Source: an uncultured Microbacterium sp. (GTDB taxonomy: Bacteria; Actinomycetota; Actinomycetes; Actinomycetales; Microbacteriaceae). Taken from it: DNA of 64,000 bases. The position numbers and the translations under genes are program-made. The stretch's first letter is position 1; each line of letters begins with the position of its first letter. A model generated the notes under the pieces. It had not been told where the DNA came from. It ran no database searches and was given only the letters and a program-made list of their open reading frames with translations. Of the stretch, positions 52,254-62,338 are shown piece after piece. The DNA lies in assembly GCF_900078385.1 (NCBI RefSeq), contig NZ_FLQR01000007.1, forward strand, positions 353,134-417,133, in the 5' to 3' direction.

Positions 52254-53083
52254 CGGCGACCCCCATCATCGACGTCGCCTTCGGGACGGCGACCCATCCC
52301 GGCATGCGCCGACGCGCCAACGAGGACGCGCTGCTGGCCGAGTCCCCCCTCTTCCTCGTCGCCGACGGCATGGGCGGGCACGATGCCGGCGCCCGGGCCA
52401 GCGCGGCCGTCGTCGCCGCGTTCGCCGTGCTCGCCGGTCACGAGAGCCTCAGCGTCGACGAGATGCGCGTCGCTCTCGGACACGCCCGCGACGAGGTCGA
52501 TGCCATCGCGAGCGGCGAGCGTGCGGCCGGCACGACGCTCAGCGGTGTCGCGATCAGCGACGTGGGGGGCGTCGGCTACTGGCTGACCGTCAACGTCGGC
52601 GACTCCCGCACGTACCGGTACGCCCGCGGGATGCTGACGCAGATCAGCGTCGACCACTCCGTCGTGCAGGAGCTCATCGACGCGGGGGCGCTCGACGGGC
52701 TGTCGGCCGCGCAGGACCGCCGACGCAACGAGATCACGCGCGCGATCGGCGCCGGCAGCGACGGCGAGGCGGACTACTGGATGGTGCCCGCCGAACCCGG
52801 CGACCGCATCCTCGTCTGCTCGGACGGGCTCTCCGGCGAGCTGGACGCCGCCCGGATCGCCGGCATCCTGGGCGACGAAGCCGACCCGCAGGCCGCCGCG
52901 ACCCGCCTCGTGCACGAGGCGCTCGTCCACGGAGGGCGGGACAACATCACGGCCGTCGTCGTCGACGCGCTCGCGGTCAACGGCCATGACGACATCTACG
53001 ACACCGCTCCGGCGGCCGGTCGCGACGGCGGCGACGTCGATGAGGACACCCGCCCGCGTGCGGGCACGAGGGGGAACCGCTGA
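52250..53083 (+). CDS. PP2C-type Ser/Thr protein phosphatase
   Basis: This 277-aa PPM-family phosphatase has [38 protein letters not shown] and [12 protein letters not shown], supplying the metal-binding Asp residues. No membrane segment is present, unlike PstP, so it is cytosolic. It removes the phosphates placed by the kinase at 54501. The ATG overlaps the RDD-FHA stop, and its stop shares one base with the next ATG (TGATG). Confidence 0.93.
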   Translation: MTATPIIDVAFGTATHPGMRRRANEDALLAESPLFLVADGMGGHDAGARASAAVVAAFAVLAGHESLSVDEMRVALGHARDEVDAIASGERAAGTTLSGVAISDVGGVGYWLTVNVGDSRTYRYARGMLTQISVDHSVVQELIDAGALDGLSAAQDRRRNEITRAIGAGSDGEADYWMVPAEPGDRILVCSDGLSGELDAARIAGILGDEADPQAAATRLVHEALVHGGRDNITAVVVDALAVNGHDDIYDTAPAAGRDGGDVDEDTRPRAGTRGNR

Positions 53084-54504
53084 TGGTGGATGTGCGATAC
53101 CGGCCGGCCGGCTCTGCGGAGTCCTGGCTCGCGGTGGTGTCCGGTTCCGCGCTCGCGGTGCTCCCCGCCGAGGTGACCCCGCACACGGCCGAAGCGGCGT
53201 GGCGCCGACTCGCGCAGGGCGGGATCGCGGCGCTTCTCGAGGCGCTCACGGGAGCCTTCGGCACCTCGCTGACCGCCATCCCGCCGTTCGCCCTCGTCGT
53301 CGTGGAGGACGGCGCGGTCCGCGTCGCCGTGCGCGGCGCACTGGAGCTCGTCGTCGAATCGGATTCCGGCGCGGAGGAGATCTCCGGGCGCGGCGTCTCG
53401 ACCTGGGTCGAGCGGGTCATTCCCGGTGTGCACCGCGTGTCCCTGGCGGTGGATGCCGGGATCGACGACGCGGGGAGCCTCCCGCTCGTGGACGGCATCG
53501 CGCCCGTGTCGGCCGTCGTGGTGACGGTCGGGAGCGCCCCGGCGGCGGTTGCGACGCCGGTCGCCGCCGTCGCCGCACCGAGCCCTGCGGCCGAGCCCGT
53601 CGCGGAGCCTGAGCCGGTCGCGGAGCCGGAGCCCGAGCCGGTCGCGGAGCCCGAGCCCGAACCTGAGGCGGAGCCGACGGCAGAGCCCGAGCCCGAGCCA
53701 ACGGCAGAGCCCGAGCGCGAGCCCGAGCCCGGGCGCGAGCCTCAGCCCCAGCGGGAGGCGTCCGACGAGGCCGCCGAACCGGCCGGGGAGGTCCCGGCAC
53801 CGTCCGACGTGCCCGAGACCGAGGCGGAGCCCGAGCCGCAGGTGGCGCGCGAGCCCGAAGCAGCACCCGCCGACGACGAGACGCTGATCACCGGCGTGCC
53901 CGCCATCGCCGAGACCTGGCTGCCCTCCGCGACCGCCGTCCCGGGCGATGCCCCCGACGATGACGTCGTCTGGGGCGAGACGATCGCCCGCCCGCGCGCC
54001 GCGCAGGCGGAACCCGACGAGGAGCCGCCGGCGACGGACGGGCCCGAGGAGGACCTCGGCGACCACGACGGCGAGACGATCGCCGTCGCAGACCTCCGCG
54101 CCATGCGGCAGGCGGAGCGCGAGCAGTACGAGTCGACGGACAACGTCCCGCCGCGCCGACCCTCCCAGGGTCGCATCCGCCTGTCCACGGGCCGCGTCGT
54201 CGAACTCGAGCGCCCCGTCGTCATCGGCCGACGCCCCAAGTCCACGCGTGCCTCCGGCGCCGACCTCCCGACGCTCATCGCTGTGGACAGCCCCGACCAG
54301 GACATCTCCCGCAGCCACATCGAGATCCGGGCCGAGGGCGAGCACGTGCTCGTGACCGACCTCGACACGACCAACGGCACCGTGCTCCTGCGCGGCGGCA
54401 ACGATCCCGTGCGCCTGCACCCCGGCGAAGCCACGATGGTCGTCACCGGCGACGTGCTCGACATCGGCGACGGGATCACCGTCACCTTCGAGGACCTGCC
54501 GTGA
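53083..54504 (+). CDS. FHA-domain protein with Glu-Pro repeat linker
   Basis: This 473-aa protein has an N-terminal globular region (about 1-150) of unknown type and a long acidic linker (about 165-265) built of EPEP/AEPE units. A C-terminal FHA domain spans about 362-470 ([24 protein letters not shown]). The linker probably extends as a stiff polyproline-like rod. Thr residues inside the middle region ([18 protein letters not shown]) are candidate phosphorylation sites for the neighbouring kinase, forming a phospho-switch with the FHA domain (inference). The stop overlaps the kinase GTG. Confidence 0.85.
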   Translation: MVDVRYRPAGSAESWLAVVSGSALAVLPAEVTPHTAEAAWRRLAQGGIAALLEALTGAFGTSLTAIPPFALVVVEDGAVRVAVRGALELVVESDSGAEEISGRGVSTWVERVIPGVHRVSLAVDAGIDDAGSLPLVDGIAPVSAVVVTVGSAPAAVATPVAAVAAPSPAAEPVAEPEPVAEPEPEPVAEPEPEPEAEPTAEPEPEPTAEPEREPEPGREPQPQREASDEAAEPAGEVPAPSDVPETEAEPEPQVAREPEAAPADDETLITGVPAIAETWLPSATAVPGDAPDDDVVWGETIARPRAAQAEPDEEPPATDGPEEDLGDHDGETIAVADLRAMRQAEREQYESTDNVPPRRPSQGRIRLSTGRVVELERPVVIGRRPKSTRASGADLPTLIAVDSPDQDISRSHIEIRAEGEHVLVTDLDTTNGTVLLRGGNDPVRLHPGEATMVVTGDVLDIGDGITVTFEDLP

Positions 54505-56093
54505 GCACCAAGCGCCCGCCCGCGCCGCCGCCGTCCCTGCCGGGGTTCACCTACGTCGAGCTCCTGGGCTCCGGCGGCTTCGCCGACGTCTACCTCTACG
54601 AGCAGCAGCTGCCGCGTCGACGCGTCGCGGTGAAGGTCCTGCTCCCCGACCGGATGGCCGGCGCCTCGGCGGAGCAGTTCGCGGCCGAGGCCAACGTGAT
54701 GGCGCTGCTGTCGACGCATCCCGCCATCGTCACGATCTACCAGGCCGGCGTCTCGGAGGACGGGCGCCCGTACCTCGTGATGGAGTACTGCCCGCGCCCC
54801 AACCTGCAGGTCCGCTCCCGTGCCGCGGCGTTCTCGGTCGCGGAGGCGCTCCGGGTCGGCGTGCAGGTGGCCGCGGCCGTCGAGACGGCGCACCGCGCCG
54901 GCATCCTGCACCGCGACATCAAGCCCGCCAACATCCTCGTCACCGAGTACAACCGGCCCGCTCTCACCGACTTCGGCATCGCGACGACCGCGGAGGCCGC
55001 CGACTCGTCCGCCGGCATGTCGATCCCCTGGTCCCCGCCGGAGACCTTCGCCGACGCTCCGGAGTCCGGCGTGCGCTCGGACGTCTATGCGCTGGGTGCC
55101 ACCGTGTACACCCTGCTGGCCGGGCACTCGCCGTTCGAGGTGCCGGGCGGGCGCAACGGCGGCGCCGACCTCATCCGCCGCATCGAGTCGGAGCCGCTCG
55201 CGCGCCTCGACCGCGCCGACGTGCCCGAGTCGCTCCAGGTCGCGCTCGAGCGATCGATGGCCAAGCGGCCGGGCGACCGGTACGACACGGCGGTCGCCTT
55301 CGCACGCGCGCTGCAGCGCGTGCAGATCGAGCTCGCGCACTCGGTCACACCCATCGACATCCTGGACGACTCGCCCGTCGACGACGAGGACGACGAGGAT
55401 GACGGCGAGCTGACCCGCGTCCGCGGGATCGTGAGCATCGAGCCGCAGACCTCGCCCGCGGCCGGGCAGACCCGTCAGCGCGAGACGGCGGCCTTCGCGC
55501 CGACCGCCGGATCCGCTCCCGCAGAGACGACGGTCGAGGCCACGGTCCTGCGGACACCGACTCCCGTCGCGACGATCGAGGACGTGTCCTCGACGGTCCG
55601 CCGTGCGCCGGCGCCGGCCCTCGAGCACACCACCGTCCCCGACCCCGCTGCGCCCGCAGCGCCCGCCGTGCCCGCACGTGCGCGCTCTCGGCGAGGCCTC
55701 TGGGTCGGCGTCGGCATCGGCGTCACCGCCGCGCTGATCGTCGGCGGCGTCGCGCTCGCGAGCGCCCTCACACCCGCGCCGGATCCCCTCCCGTCCCCGT
55801 CCGGCTCCGTCGCCCCCCAGGACCCGATCGACGGCTTCGTGCCGCCCCCGGCGGACGTCGTCGGCGACGCGGCCGACGGCCAGGTGCGGTTCACCTGGAC
55901 CAACCCCGACCCCGAAGAGGGCGACACGTTCGCGTGGTATCCGTACACGCTGGAGGGGAACGGCACCACGACGAGCACGGCCGAGACGACCGTGACGCTT
56001 CCCGCCGATCCGTCGGGGAAGACCTGCATCGCCGTCCAGCTGGTGCGGGCGAACGGCACGACCGGTGACGAGACAAGGAAGTGCGCACCGTGA
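54501..56093 (+). CDS. receptor-type Ser/Thr protein kinase
   Basis: This 530-aa Hanks-type kinase has a glycine loop [10 protein letters not shown], Lys45 in VAVKVL, catalytic HRDIKPAN with Asp139, and DFG at 157-159. The APE motif is replaced by PWSPPE. An acidic and Pro/Thr-rich juxtamembrane stretch (about 285-395) leads to a single membrane helix (about 399-424). A small extracellular domain of about 85 residues follows, FN3-like, with two Cys. Unlike PknB it has no PASTA repeats. It is the writer of the FHA/PP2C set; the extracellular domain may sense the surface repeat protein (inference). Confidence 0.92.
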   Translation: MSTKRPPAPPPSLPGFTYVELLGSGGFADVYLYEQQLPRRRVAVKVLLPDRMAGASAEQFAAEANVMALLSTHPAIVTIYQAGVSEDGRPYLVMEYCPRPNLQVRSRAAAFSVAEALRVGVQVAAAVETAHRAGILHRDIKPANILVTEYNRPALTDFGIATTAEAADSSAGMSIPWSPPETFADAPESGVRSDVYALGATVYTLLAGHSPFEVPGGRNGGADLIRRIESEPLARLDRADVPESLQVALERSMAKRPGDRYDTAVAFARALQRVQIELAHSVTPIDILDDSPVDDEDDEDDGELTRVRGIVSIEPQTSPAAGQTRQRETAAFAPTAGSAPAETTVEATVLRTPTPVATIEDVSSTVRRAPAPALEHTTVPDPAAPAAPAVPARARSRRGLWVGVGIGVTAALIVGGVALASALTPAPDPLPSPSGSVAPQDPIDGFVPPPADVVGDAADGQVRFTWTNPDPEEGDTFAWYPYTLEGNGTTTSTAETTVTLPADPSGKTCIAVQLVRANGTTGDETRKCAP

Positions 56094-56842
56094 CCGACAT
56101 CATGGACACCGTCCCCCCGCCCTCCGACATCCCGGTGGGCGTGACCGTCGAGTTCGCGGGGGAGTACTTCACCCTCGCCCCGGGAGAGCGCTTCACGATC
56201 GGCCGCGAGGGCGACCTCACCCTCGACGACAACCGGTTCCTCCACCGGCACTTCCTCTCGATCGAGGATGCCGGGGGCCTGTGGTGGCTGGTGAACATCG
56301 GGTCGCGCCTGTCGGCGACGGTGACCGACACGGAAGGGCGGGTGCAGGCGCAGCTCGCACCCGGCGCGCGCCTCCCGATCGTCTTCGCGGCCACGACCGT
56401 CGTCTTCAGCGCCGGGCCGACGACGTACGAGCTGTCGGTGCACACCGAGCAGCCCGCGTTCCGGGAGAACGTCCCGAGCCTCGACGACGACGGACTGTCC
56501 ACGATCGGCGCCGTGCCGCTGACGGTGAGTCAGAAGCTGCTGATCCTCGCGCTCGCCGAGCCGGTCCTCCGCCGGGAGGGCACCGGCATGAGCGAGCTGC
56601 CCAGCTCCGCGAAGGCCGCGGAGCGCCTCGGCTGGACCCTCACACGGTTCAACCGCAAGCTCGACAACGTGTGCGACAAACTCGACCGGCAGGGCGTCCC
56701 GGGTCTCCGCGGGGGCGTGTCCGCCTCCGCGACGAACCGGCGGGTCCGCCTCGTCGAGCACGCCATCGCATCGCGGCTCGTGGTCCGTGAGGACCTCGGG
56801 ATGCTGGATGACCCGGAGCTCGTCGGCGAGCGGAGCCGCTGA
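56090..56842 (+). CDS. FHA-like protein with C-terminal helix-turn-helix
   Basis: This 250-aa protein has residues about 10-115 forming an FHA-like fold (FTIGREGDLTLDDNRFLHRHFLSIE). The usual Ser-x-x-His is R-F-L-H-R-H-F, and the TNG signature is replaced by NIGSR. The C-terminal half contains an HTH-like helix set (AAERLGWTLTRFNRKLDNVCDKL) resembling winged-helix DNA-binding or sigma-4-like regions. It could link the phosphorylation state to transcription, for instance at the 40272 palindrome (inference). GTG 56090 overlaps the kinase stop and lies about ten bases from AAGGAA. It is the last gene of the operon. Confidence 0.75.
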   Translation: MTDIMDTVPPPSDIPVGVTVEFAGEYFTLAPGERFTIGREGDLTLDDNRFLHRHFLSIEDAGGLWWLVNIGSRLSATVTDTEGRVQAQLAPGARLPIVFAATTVVFSAGPTTYELSVHTEQPAFRENVPSLDDDGLSTIGAVPLTVSQKLLILALAEPVLRREGTGMSELPSSAKAAERLGWTLTRFNRKLDNVCDKLDRQGVPGLRGGVSASATNRRVRLVEHAIASRLVVREDLGMLDDPELVGERSR

Positions 56843-56848
56843 TCGGGC

Positions 56849-57298
56849 TCACGCCCGGTCGTGCCCCAGCACCTTCACGATGACGCCGCGGCGGCGGAGC
56901 TCGGCCACGGTGCGGATCTCCTCGTCGACCCCGCGACCCAGCGCATGCTTGTCGGCCACGACGACGACGTCGCCGGTCCCGAGCCGCCCGAAGAGGCGCG
57001 TCAGCCGTTCGGTCCAGCTCTCCCCCGTCTCCGGGGCCGGGTGCCGGAATCCGTCGATCGGCACGCCGAACTGTGCGAGCGCGTCGCGCTGCGCGACGAC
57101 GCTCGGCATGTCGTCCCGGACGACGACGAGCCCGACCAGGCGGGAGTCGGCGGGACGCGCCGCCCACCACTCGGCGCTCGGCTGCAGTGCGGGGAAGGTC
57201 GCCGCCAGCGTGTCCGCGTCGCCGGGGAGGGCGACGGTGTGCGTCTCGGCGTACTCGCCGGGCGTCCCGCCGACGGCATCCATCCGGTCATCGCTCAC
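56849..57298 (-). CDS. degenerate serine-recombinase-like protein
   Basis: This 149-aa protein resembles the catalytic domain of resolvases (VAQRDALAQFGVPIDGF, LGTGDVVVVADKHALGRGVDEEIRTVAELRRRGVIVKVL). The active site is lost. The YARVST serine region reads VVVRDDMPS, and the D-R of the WRLDRLGRS motif is H-A. No DNA-binding C-terminal domain follows. It is probably a domesticated fold rather than an active recombinase; no attachment sites or inverted repeats flank it. GTG 57298 follows AGGGG; ATG 57283 is an alternative. It is convergent with the preceding operon by six bases. Confidence 0.6.
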   Translation of the reverse strand: MSDDRMDAVGGTPGEYAETHTVALPGDADTLAATFPALQPSAEWWAARPADSRLVGLVVVRDDMPSVVAQRDALAQFGVPIDGFRHPAPETGESWTERLTRLFGRLGTGDVVVVADKHALGRGVDEEIRTVAELRRRGVIVKVLGHDRA

Positions 57299-57369
57299 GC
57301 TGTCGCCCCTGTCATCGGCACTGCGGCCGCTCTCGTCGACTCCATTGTGACGCCCCGGACCGTCGGCGG

Positions 57370-59118
57370 TCACTCCGACTCCGGTCCACGACGCATTTCG
57401 ATGCTCAACTGGTCGGCGTCCAGGAGGGCGAGCTGGTGTCGCAGCGCCGCCGAGGAGAACGCGCCCTCGTGGGAGAGGGCGATGAGACGGTCGCGCATCG
57501 CCTCGATCAGCAGCACGCGCAGCTGCAGGAACCCTTCCGGCCCGGCGGCGTCGTCCGACGGGCGCTCGGTCATCCGTCCGCGCGCGGCGTCGACGACCTC
57601 CGTGGGCACGGGGACGCCCTGCGCGTCGACGAGACCCGGCCGGTTCAGCAGCTCCAGCGCGGCGGCGTGCAGCTCCGCGTCGAGCTCGGCCTGCTCGTCC
57701 GCGGTCATCGCCTCGCTGCCGTCCGCCGGGATGCGCAGGAGGCGGATGACGAGCGGGAGGCTGAGGCCCTGCAGCAGCAGGCTGATGAGCGCGACGAGGA
57801 AGGCGATGAGGATCAGCAGTTCGCGCGCCGGCGTCTCGGTCGGCAGCGTCTGGGCGGCGGCGAGCGTCACGACGCCGCGCATGCCGGCCCACACGATGAT
57901 GGTGCCGTGCTTCCACCCGAGCGGCGAGGCCTGGTAGTAGTCGAGGTCGTTGAGGCCCCGTGTCACGCGTGCGCGGAGCTCGCCGACGCGCCGCCGTCGC
58001 GCCTCAGGGCTCGCTTTCCGGAGCCGCCGGCGCAGGAGCGGGTGCCAGCCGCGCGGGACGCCCGGCGGAGCGGTCGGATCGAAGGCCTCCAGCCGCTCGT
58101 CCAGCGCGAGGAGGCGCTCGCGCTGACGCTGGCGGGCGCGGCGAGCCTGCAGGGCGACGATCATCGTGACGTAGCCGGCGCGCACGACGAGCACGATGCC
58201 GAGGGCGGCCAGCGCGAGGCCGACCGCGATCCAGGGGCCGTCGTGCTTCTGGACGGTGGCCGACACGATGTCGCGCAGCTCGAGACCCATGATGAGGAAG
58301 ACGGCGCCCTCGAGGAGCAGCTCGACGGTGCGCCAGTTGATCCGGTCGGAGACGCGCTGCTCGGGTGTGGAGAAGCGCGTGGTGCCCTGGCCCGTCGTGA
58401 TGCCGGCGGCGACCGCCGCGACAAGCCCCGACCCGCCGAGATGCTCGGTGGGCAGGTAGGCGAGGAACGGCACCACGAACCCGAGGGCCGTGTTGGCCGC
58501 GACGTTGGGGATCCAGCGCCGCACGCGGAGGTTCAGCATCCCCATCGCGACGCCGATGACGACGGCCACCGCGACGCCCCACGCGAACGAGCCCACCGTG
58601 CCCCAGAACGAGAACCCGGCGGCGACGGCGGCGACGGCGCTGCGCAGCAGCACGAGCGCCGTCGCGTCATTGAGCAGACTCTCGCCCTCGAGCATCGTCA
58701 CGACGCGGGAGGAGATGCCGAGCTTCTTCACGATCGAGGTGGCGACGGCATCCGTGGGACTCAGGATCGCCCCCAGCGCGACGGCGAGCGGGAAGCCGAG
58801 CTCGGGCAGCGCGAAGAAGAACAGGGTCCCCAGCAGCAGGGCGCTCACGACGACGAGGATGACCGCGAGCCCCGTGATGGGGAGAGCGTCGCGGCGGAAC
58901 TCGATCGCCGGCATCCGCACGGCCGCCCCGTAGAGGAGGGGCGGGAGGATGCCGACGAGGATGAGCTCCGGGTCGACGGCCACGGGCTCGAGGAACATCG
59001 AGGCGATCAGGCCGACCGCCACGAGGATGAGCGGACCGGCGACGCCCAGCCGGCGCGCCAGCGCCGTGGAGATCGCGATGACCACGATCCCGACCACGAG
59101 CGCCGGCAGCAGGTCCAT
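57370..59118 (-). CDS. CPA1-family Na+/H+ antiporter
   Basis: This 582-aa antiporter has about twelve helices, the ion-binding motif ALGAILSPTDAVATS, and EGESLLNDATALVL and GMRGVVTLAAAQTLP. These are typical of bacterial NhaP/YjcE-type CPA1 proteins. A cytoplasmic loop of about 70 residues, rich in Arg, splits the membrane part, and a C-terminal cytosolic domain (about 440-582) follows. It exports Na+ or K+ in exchange for protons for pH and salt homeostasis. The ATG is three bases after the malate dehydrogenase stop, so the two are co-transcribed. Confidence 0.9.
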   Translation of the reverse strand: MDLLPALVVGIVVIAISTALARRLGVAGPLILVAVGLIASMFLEPVAVDPELILVGILPPLLYGAAVRMPAIEFRRDALPITGLAVILVVVSALLLGTLFFFALPELGFPLAVALGAILSPTDAVATSIVKKLGISSRVVTMLEGESLLNDATALVLLRSAVAAVAAGFSFWGTVGSFAWGVAVAVVIGVAMGMLNLRVRRWIPNVAANTALGFVVPFLAYLPTEHLGGSGLVAAVAAGITTGQGTTRFSTPEQRVSDRINWRTVELLLEGAVFLIMGLELRDIVSATVQKHDGPWIAVGLALAALGIVLVVRAGYVTMIVALQARRARQRQRERLLALDERLEAFDPTAPPGVPRGWHPLLRRRLRKASPEARRRRVGELRARVTRGLNDLDYYQASPLGWKHGTIIVWAGMRGVVTLAAAQTLPTETPARELLILIAFLVALISLLLQGLSLPLVIRLLRIPADGSEAMTADEQAELDAELHAAALELLNRPGLVDAQGVPVPTEVVDAARGRMTERPSDDAAGPEGFLQLRVLLIEAMRDRLIALSHEGAFSSAALRHQLALLDADQLSIEMRRGPESE

Positions 59119-59121
59119 CGG

Positions 59122-60144
<1,023 letters not shown>

Positions 60145-60210
60145 TTGCCGGGCCCCGAGCACGAGGCATCCGCCCCTGTCAACGCCTTCATCCGGCGAGG
60201 CGGGCGGGGG

Positions 60211-60216
60211 TACGGT
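60211..60216 (+). promoter_or_regulatory. -10 box TACGGT of the leaderless metallopeptidase gene
   Basis: TACGGT ends exactly six bases before ATG 60223. Confidence 0.5.
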
Positions 60217-60222
60217 GAGCGC

Positions 60223-61089
60223 ATGACGTTCAATCCCAACGCCGATGTCGGCGGAAACACGGCCCGGAAGCGCGGCGGCGGCGCCGTCGCCGGCGGCGTG
60301 GGTGTCGCGGGCCTCGGCGGTCTCGCGATCCTCCTCCTCCAGCTGTTCACGGGCGGCGACTTCAGCAGCATCCTCGGCGGCGGCGACAGCGCGCCGCAGG
60401 GCCAGGAGACCGAGGTCTCGCAGTGCGAGACCGGTGCCGACGCGAACGCGAGCGACGAGTGCCGCATCGCCGCGACGCAGCTCGTGCTCGACGGCTTCTG
60501 GGAGGGCCAGCTCGAGGGGTACCGATCGCCCGAGCTCATCATCGTCGACGGCCAGACCGCCACCGCGTGCGGCACGGCCTCGAACGCGGCGGGCCCGTTC
60601 TACTGCCCGCCGGAAGAGGCCATCTACATCGACCCCACCTTTTTCGACATCCTGCGGCAGCAGTTCGGCGCCGAGGCGGGGCCGCTGTCGCAGATGTACG
60701 TGCTCGCGCACGAGTGGGGGCACCACATCCAGCAGATCACGGGTGTCATGGACCGCTACCCGCCCAACGGCACCGGCCCGGACAGCAACAGCGTGCGCAC
60801 CGAGCTGCAGGCCGACTGCTTCGCCGGCGCCTGGGTCGCGAACGCGGCCGAGGAGAAGGACGCGAACGGCGTCGCCTTCCTCAAGGAGCCGACCGAGGCG
60901 CAATTGAAGGATGCGCTCGAGGCGGCGGGCACCGTCGGCGACGACCATATCCAGGAGCAGTCCGGTCAGGTGCGCCCGGAGACCTGGACGCACGGCTCCA
61001 GCGAGCAGCGCCAGCGCTGGTTCGCCACCGGCTACAAGTCCGGCGTGGGGGCGTGCGACACCTTCCGCGTCGACGGAGCGGACTTGTGA
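60223..61089 (+). CDS. neutral zinc metallopeptidase (YpfJ family)
   Basis: This 288-aa membrane-anchored metallopeptidase has a Gly/Ala-rich membrane segment (about 20-43) and an extracytoplasmic YpfJ-type domain. The zinc motif is HEWGHH, with a downstream Glu in RTELQADCFAGAW, and several Cys (CETG, DECR, ACGTA, YCPP) may form disulfides. The substrate is unknown. The ATG at 60223 is leaderless. The long open frame upstream is antisense to mdh and rejected. Its stop overlaps the next GTG. Confidence 0.9.
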   Translation: MTFNPNADVGGNTARKRGGGAVAGGVGVAGLGGLAILLLQLFTGGDFSSILGGGDSAPQGQETEVSQCETGADANASDECRIAATQLVLDGFWEGQLEGYRSPELIIVDGQTATACGTASNAAGPFYCPPEEAIYIDPTFFDILRQQFGAEAGPLSQMYVLAHEWGHHIQQITGVMDRYPPNGTGPDSNSVRTELQADCFAGAWVANAAEEKDANGVAFLKEPTEAQLKDALEAAGTVGDDHIQEQSGQVRPETWTHGSSEQRQRWFATGYKSGVGACDTFRVDGADL

Positions 61090-62063
61090 GCTCGGCACCC
61101 CACCTGGACGGCATCCTCTACCCGGCCATCGAGCCGTACGAGACCGGTCACCTGCTGGCCGGCGACGGGCAGCGCGTGTACTGGGAGCAGTCCGGCAACC
61201 CGGAGGGCAAGCCCGTCGTGTTCCTGCACGGCGGGCCGGGAGCCGGGACGAGCGCGTGGCATCGCCGGTTCTTCGACCCCGAGCGCTACCGGATCGTGCT
61301 GCTCGACCAGCGCGGCTGCGGCAAGAGCACTCCGCACGTGAGCGCGCCGGATGCCGAGCTGCGCCACAACACCACGTGGCACCTCGTGGCCGACATCGAA
61401 CTGCTCCGCCGGAACCTCGGCATCGAGCAGTGGATGGTCTTCGGCGGCTCCTGGGGGAGCGCGCTCGCCCTCGCCTACGCGCAGAGCCACCCCGCCGCCG
61501 TGAGCGAGATCGTGCTGCGCGGGATCTTCACCCTGCGCCGGCACGAGCTGGAGTGGTTCTACGAGGGCGGCGCGGCCGCGCTGTTCCCCGACCTGTGGGA
61601 GCAGTTCGTGGCGCCGATCCCGGTGCTGGAGCGTTCGCGTCTCATCGAGGCCTACCACCGTCGGCTCACCGACCCCGACCCCGAGGTGCACCGTCCTGCG
61701 GGACTCGCCTGGACCACGTGGGAGGCCGCCACCCTCACGCTGCTCCCGGATCCCGACCTCGTGGCCTCGATGACCGAGCCGGATGCCGCGGTCGCCTTCG
61801 CGCGCATCGAGAACCACTACTTCGTCCACGGTGGCTGGTTCCGAGAGGGACAGCTGATCGCCGACGTCGACGCCATCCGCCACATCCCCGCCGTCATCGT
61901 GCAGGGCCGCTACGACGTGTGCACCCCGATCATGACCGCCTGGGACCTGCACCGGGCCTGGCCCGAGGCCGAGTTCGTCGTCGTCCCGGACGCCTCGCAC
62001 TCGGCATCCGAGCCGGGGATCGCGACGGCGCTGCGCGCCGCGACCGACCGCTTCGCGGGCTGA
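61086..62063 (+). CDS. pip: prolyl aminopeptidase, family S33
   Basis: This 325-aa alpha/beta hydrolase removes N-terminal proline from peptides. HGGPGAGTS (oxyanion region), LDQRGCGKSTPH, nucleophile Ser in FGGSWGSALALAYAQ, Asp in QGRYDVCTP and His in PDASHSA complete the triad. These and the cap-domain sequence TTWEAATLTLLPD are characteristic of Pip. It is coupled by GTGA to the metallopeptidase, suggesting a peptide-use pair. Confidence 0.93.
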   Translation: MSSAPHLDGILYPAIEPYETGHLLAGDGQRVYWEQSGNPEGKPVVFLHGGPGAGTSAWHRRFFDPERYRIVLLDQRGCGKSTPHVSAPDAELRHNTTWHLVADIELLRRNLGIEQWMVFGGSWGSALALAYAQSHPAAVSEIVLRGIFTLRRHELEWFYEGGAAALFPDLWEQFVAPIPVLERSRLIEAYHRRLTDPDPEVHRPAGLAWTTWEAATLTLLPDPDLVASMTEPDAAVAFARIENHYFVHGGWFREGQLIADVDAIRHIPAVIVQGRYDVCTPIMTAWDLHRAWPEAEFVVVPDASHSASEPGIATALRAATDRFAG

Positions 62064-62096
62064 CGCACGGTGGTCGCGGGGTTCTGGCCCGGCGGT

Positions 62097-62150
62097 GTCC
62101 ACGGGCTCGCGCCGTCCGTCCACGGGCTCGCGCCGTCCGTCCACGGGCTC
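62097..62150. repeat. 21-bp tandem repeat, 2.6 copies
   Basis: Two exact 21-bp units beginning GTCCACGGGCTC (62097-62117, 62118-62138) and a 12-bp partial third (62139-62150) lie between the prolyl aminopeptidase stop and the DEAD-helicase promoter. The period is two helical turns. Replication slippage or repeated protein-binding sites are both possible. Confidence 0.7.
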
Positions 62151-62164
62151 TGCACAGCCGCTCC

Positions 62165-62173
62165 TGCTAGGGT
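62165..62173 (+). promoter_or_regulatory. extended -10 promoter of the DEAD-box gene
   Basis: TGC-TAGGGT (62165-62173) is an extended -10; six bases later an A at 62180 is the predicted start. This leaves a leader of about 159 bases before ATG 62339. Confidence 0.5.
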
Positions 62174-62179
62174 AGGAGG

Positions 62180-62338
62180 ACTTGCAGCGCCTTCCCTGGC
62201 GTTTCTCGCGTCGTAGAACGCTTCCCTCGCCGCCGATCCACGGATCGAAGTCGGCTGACATTCTTCGTACGGCGACCCCGTGTGCGCACCCGCACCCGGG
62301 CCACCGACTCGGGCGTTCGCGCCCAGAAACACTCACTC
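62180..62338 (+). other. long structured 5' leader of the DEAD-box mRNA
   Basis: The predicted leader contains a GGGCG-TTCG-CGCCC hairpin (62311-62324) fourteen bases before the start codon. The segment from there to ATG 62339 (AGAAACACTCACTC) has no Shine-Dalgarno. Leaders of this length are common for cold-induced RNA helicases; a temperature role is inference. Confidence 0.4.

Noticed and set aside
53580..53870. Short repeats of GAGCCCGAGCC type, CRISPR-like at first sight
   Set aside because: They encode the Glu-Pro linker of the FHA protein in frame. Spacing is irregular and there are no unique spacers.
56849..57298. Active transposon or integron resolvase
   Set aside because: The catalytic residues are replaced, the DNA-binding domain is missing, and no inverted repeats, attachment sites or cargo surround the gene.
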